Below are positions 62,194 to 64,000 of a stretch of DNA of 64,000 nucleotides, piece after piece (positions within the stretch are counted from its first letter, which is position 1; each line of letters opens with the position of its first letter). The stretch lies in assembly GCF_048565625.1 (NCBI RefSeq), contig NZ_JBLZUR010000002.1, forward strand, positions 2,170,001 through 2,234,000. Reading direction: 5' to 3'. The position numbers and the translations under genes are program-made. Source of the stretch: JBLZUR01 sp048565625. Its GTDB lineage: Bacteria > Pseudomonadota > Alphaproteobacteria > Sphingomonadales > Sphingomonadaceae. The notes under the pieces were generated by a model. That model saw only the letters and a list, made by a program, of their open reading frames with translations, was not told the DNA's origin and did no database searches.

Positions 62194-63798
62194 TCAGTCG
62201 ATCACCCCGACCTCGACGGCGAACGACCCCGCCTCCTCGTCGCGCTGCAGCTTGGATCTAAGCTGGCGCGACAGGCCCTCGAACACGCGGCCAAACCGCT
62301 CGCCGAGATAGTCGTGCAGTGCCTCGCTGGGGCGCAGGGCCGGGCTGGACATGGTCAGCAGCGCGCGCGCCGGCCCGATCTGGTGCATCTGGATGCGGAT
62401 GGCGGCCGCGGGATCGATCAGCATCGCCAGCTCCGCCGCCTCGGTGAACAGGAAGGCGATCGCGACCGCATTGTCCTGCGAAGCGTGCAGCGTATCGATC
62501 TCCGCCTGGATCGACATGCGGCTGTGCCTGGGGCCGGCCGTCGCCCGCAAATTGGCAGCAAGCTCGCCGAGCAGGCCGCGCACCGCTACGCCCCGGCTTT
62601 CGTCCAGCGCGGCGTAATGATTGCGGTGGACGATCGCGAGCGCATCCACCCGCCGCAGGATCGAGGCATAGGCCTCGGCGGTTTCCTCGCTCAGCGCGCC
62701 CCGCGCGTGAAGGTGGATCAGGCTGGCGACGACCTGCAGGTTGTTCTTGACCCGGTGATGCACCTCGCGGGTCAGCCGCGTCTGCCGTGCCAGCCCCGCT
62801 TCCAGTTCCGCCTCATGCCGGGCAACCGTCGCCGTCAGATGCGAGAACGCCTGGGCAAGCTCGAGGATCTCGACCGATGGCGTCCATGCGGCCGGCGTCG
62901 CCACGCTTGCATCACCCGGCTGATAGGCGTTCACCGCCCGCTGCAATTGGCGGAGCGGCCGCAGGATGAAGCTGTTGACCACGATCCACCCGATCAACCC
63001 GGCGGACAGCCACATCAGGATCGGCAGGATCATCAGAACCAGCTCGATCGGCCGGATGGGTGGGCTGCTCACGATCAGTTCCAGCCGGAGCTGCTCGTCG
63101 AAGGCCGGTGCCGATCCGACGATCTGCTCGTCCAGCGCGCCGGCGCGCCCGACGGACGCGACCAGCATCGATCGCGTGCCCTCGATCAGGCGCACCTGAT
63201 ACGCGCCGGTCGCCTCGCGCGGCCGCGTCATCTCCACGATCGCCTCGCGCGGGAACTCGGCCACGACCTGCCCCGTGCCGGCGATGCCGGGAACCGACAG
63301 GCGGAGGCCGTCACCCTCGGGCGTGATGTGCGCGTCGAAATCGTCGTCGGCACTCGCAGCGCCCGGCGCCTCTGGTCTGAACTTGGGGCTGGCGCAGAGC
63401 AGCCGGCCGTCCTCGGCGAAGATCGCGAAGCGACCCCATTCGCTCTGCTCGGAATCGAATTGTGCGATCGTCCGCGCGCAGGTGCTGCGCCCCGCCCGGT
63501 TGAGCGACAGCGCCGTACCCGCCGCCCGCAGCGATGCGGCGCTCCTTGTCAGCGACGATGTCAGGGTTTCGGCACTCTTTTCGGCGCTCAGTTCGACCGC
63601 GTCGACGCGCGCCTCACGGCCCGTCTTGGCGGCATCGATCGAAGCGAAGATGGCGATGAGACCGAGCGGCAGCAGCGCCAGGGTTAGAAGGATGAGAAGT
63701 CGGATCGCCGTCGATGATCGTGCCCAGGCGACACGCGGGTGCGCCCATCCGCCGCCCCACCGTTCTGCCTCTACCGGCTCACTCCTGGTATCCGACAC
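62194..63798 (-). CDS. PhyP-like HisKA_2 sensor protein with degenerate ATP-binding domain
   Basis: 534 residues from GTG 63798. TM1 (about 32-52), a periplasmic sensor (53-250), TM2 (252-278) and a HAMP linker (279-325). The HisKA_2 dimerisation helix has the phosphoacceptor in HHRVKNNLQVVASLIHLHARG (His348). The following region should be an HWE/HisKA_2 ATPase domain, but the N-box shows TEAAELAM (452-459) instead of NELxxNAxKHA, and I find no DxGxG or GxG ATP-lid motif. The pairing with nepR identifies it with PhyP, which in Sphingomonas acts on the response regulator PhyR in general stress control and was proposed to be a phosphatase. The degeneracy fits that role. Confidence 0.87.
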   Translation of the reverse strand: MSDTRSEPVEAERWGGGWAHPRVAWARSSTAIRLLILLTLALLPLGLIAIFASIDAAKTGREARVDAVELSAEKSAETLTSSLTRSAASLRAAGTALSLNRAGRSTCARTIAQFDSEQSEWGRFAIFAEDGRLLCASPKFRPEAPGAASADDDFDAHITPEGDGLRLSVPGIAGTGQVVAEFPREAIVEMTRPREATGAYQVRLIEGTRSMLVASVGRAGALDEQIVGSAPAFDEQLRLELIVSSPPIRPIELVLMILPILMWLSAGLIGWIVVNSFILRPLRQLQRAVNAYQPGDASVATPAAWTPSVEILELAQAFSHLTATVARHEAELEAGLARQTRLTREVHHRVKNNLQVVASLIHLHARGALSEETAEAYASILRRVDALAIVHRNHYAALDESRGVAVRGLLGELAANLRATAGPRHSRMSIQAEIDTLHASQDNAVAIAFLFTEAAELAMLIDPAAAIRIQMHQIGPARALLTMSSPALRPSEALHDYLGERFGRVFEGLSRQLRSKLQRDEEAGSFAVEVGVID

Positions 63799-63847
63799 GT
63801 CCCGCTACCCCGCAACGCCGCTCACCGGCGCGGGCACTAGATACAGA

Positions 63848-64000
63848 TCAAGACAATTTACCCAGCAGATCGAGCAGATCGGAGGGCACATCTTCGTTGA
63901 CGGTCTGGTCATAAGCACTGCGAAGCGCCTGACCGACTTCCTTGTTCCCGGCCTTGCGCGCGGATTTCGGATTACGCGGCGGCGCCGGCTTTTCGTCCGA
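63848..64000 (-). CDS. nepR: NepR anti-sigma factor, 5' end outside window
   Basis: The last 50 residues of a small protein end at TGA 63848-63850 on the minus strand. GQALRSAYDQTVNEDVPSDL (about 23-42 of the visible part) followed by LDLLGKLS matches NepR, the alphaproteobacterial anti-sigma factor that binds EcfG and is released by phosphorylated PhyR. Most of the protein is visible, since family members are about 60 residues. The PhyP-like sensor gene begins 50 nt downstream on the same strand, reproducing the known general-stress-response neighbourhood. Confidence 0.9.
   Translation of the reverse strand, partial: SDEKPAPPRNPKSARKAGNKEVGQALRSAYDQTVNEDVPSDLLDLLGKLS

Noticed and set aside
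63714..63914. A 66-codon plus-strand open frame between the sensor and nepR
   Set aside because: It overlaps both minus-strand genes, is Pro/Arg-rich and has no ribosome-binding site.

Overview
The window comes from a GC-rich alphaproteobacterium, most likely a sphingomonad (Sphingomonas or a close relative). The evidence is a large TonB receptor with an Ala-rich leader, a MucR/Ros zinc-finger regulator, a Fur protein lacking the CxxC motif, a V-type exosortase set with a PEP-CTERM protein, and a NepR/PhyP-like general-stress-response pair at the right edge. It is chromosomal: housekeeping genes (tsaB, rimI, fur, apt, rlmB, thpR, two tRNAs) alternate with surface-polysaccharide and transport genes. 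I saw no IS element, prophage, CRISPR array or rRNA.

Layout. 1-7.7 kb: a probable uptake/catabolic cluster with an ABC substrate-binding lipoprotein (left edge, minus strand), two tandem metallo-beta-lactamase-fold paralogues (one without its metal motif), a secreted beta-propeller, a fatty-acid-hydroxylase-type membrane oxygenase and a TonB-dependent receptor. 7.7-13 kb: a TPR-sulfotransferase, then a housekeeping run (nfu, a RutE-type nitroreductase, tsaB, rimI, mucR, fur, tRNA-Gly). 13-22 kb: an NTF2-like secreted protein, a glycosyltransferase, an MHS transporter, an MHYT-PAS-GGDEF-EAL protein, apt, a small unknown protein, a polysaccharide pyruvyltransferase-type enzyme overlapping an SGNH hydrolase, and tRNA-Tyr. 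22-27 kb: rlmB, an AlkA-type glycosylase, a YihY membrane protein, a PEP-CTERM protein and two CAP-domain proteins.

27-44 kb is an exopolysaccharide/exosortase locus. It holds a WcaJ-type initiating transferase and a frameshifted TPR lipoprotein, divergent from an export operon (Wza-like protein, outer-membrane barrel, GumC-like co-polymerase, CpsD-like kinase) that continues into dTDP-rhamnose genes rfbA-rfbC-rfbD-rfbB. Next come an EpsD-type PPIase, a small membrane protein, V-type EpsI and exosortase V, then a dienelactone hydrolase, a frameshifted GST and a WecG/TagA-type glycosyltransferase. No Wzx or Wzy is visible, so the pathway must be completed elsewhere. 44-64 kb: a Bax-inhibitor-like protein, ThpR, an MFS transporter, Cu/Zn SOD, a nucleotide-sugar dehydrogenase, an orphan sulfate-binding protein, RidA, a FemAB-like protein, a DUF4142 protein, a complete RND efflux operon (adaptor, two pumps, outer-membrane channel), and the PhyP-like sensor with NepR.

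The most unusual features are: (i) families of paired palindromic intergenic repeats, two of which appear to supply the ribosome-binding site of the next gene (an MFS transporter and the second RND pump) and one of which supplies the C-terminus and stop region of a gene; (ii) the tandem MBL pair, one member of which has lost the whole HxHxDH motif; (iii) a PhyP-like histidine kinase whose ATP-binding domain looks degenerate; (iv) two probable single-base frameshifts, in a TPR lipoprotein and a GST. Coordinates and motifs were read by eye; no database search was run.
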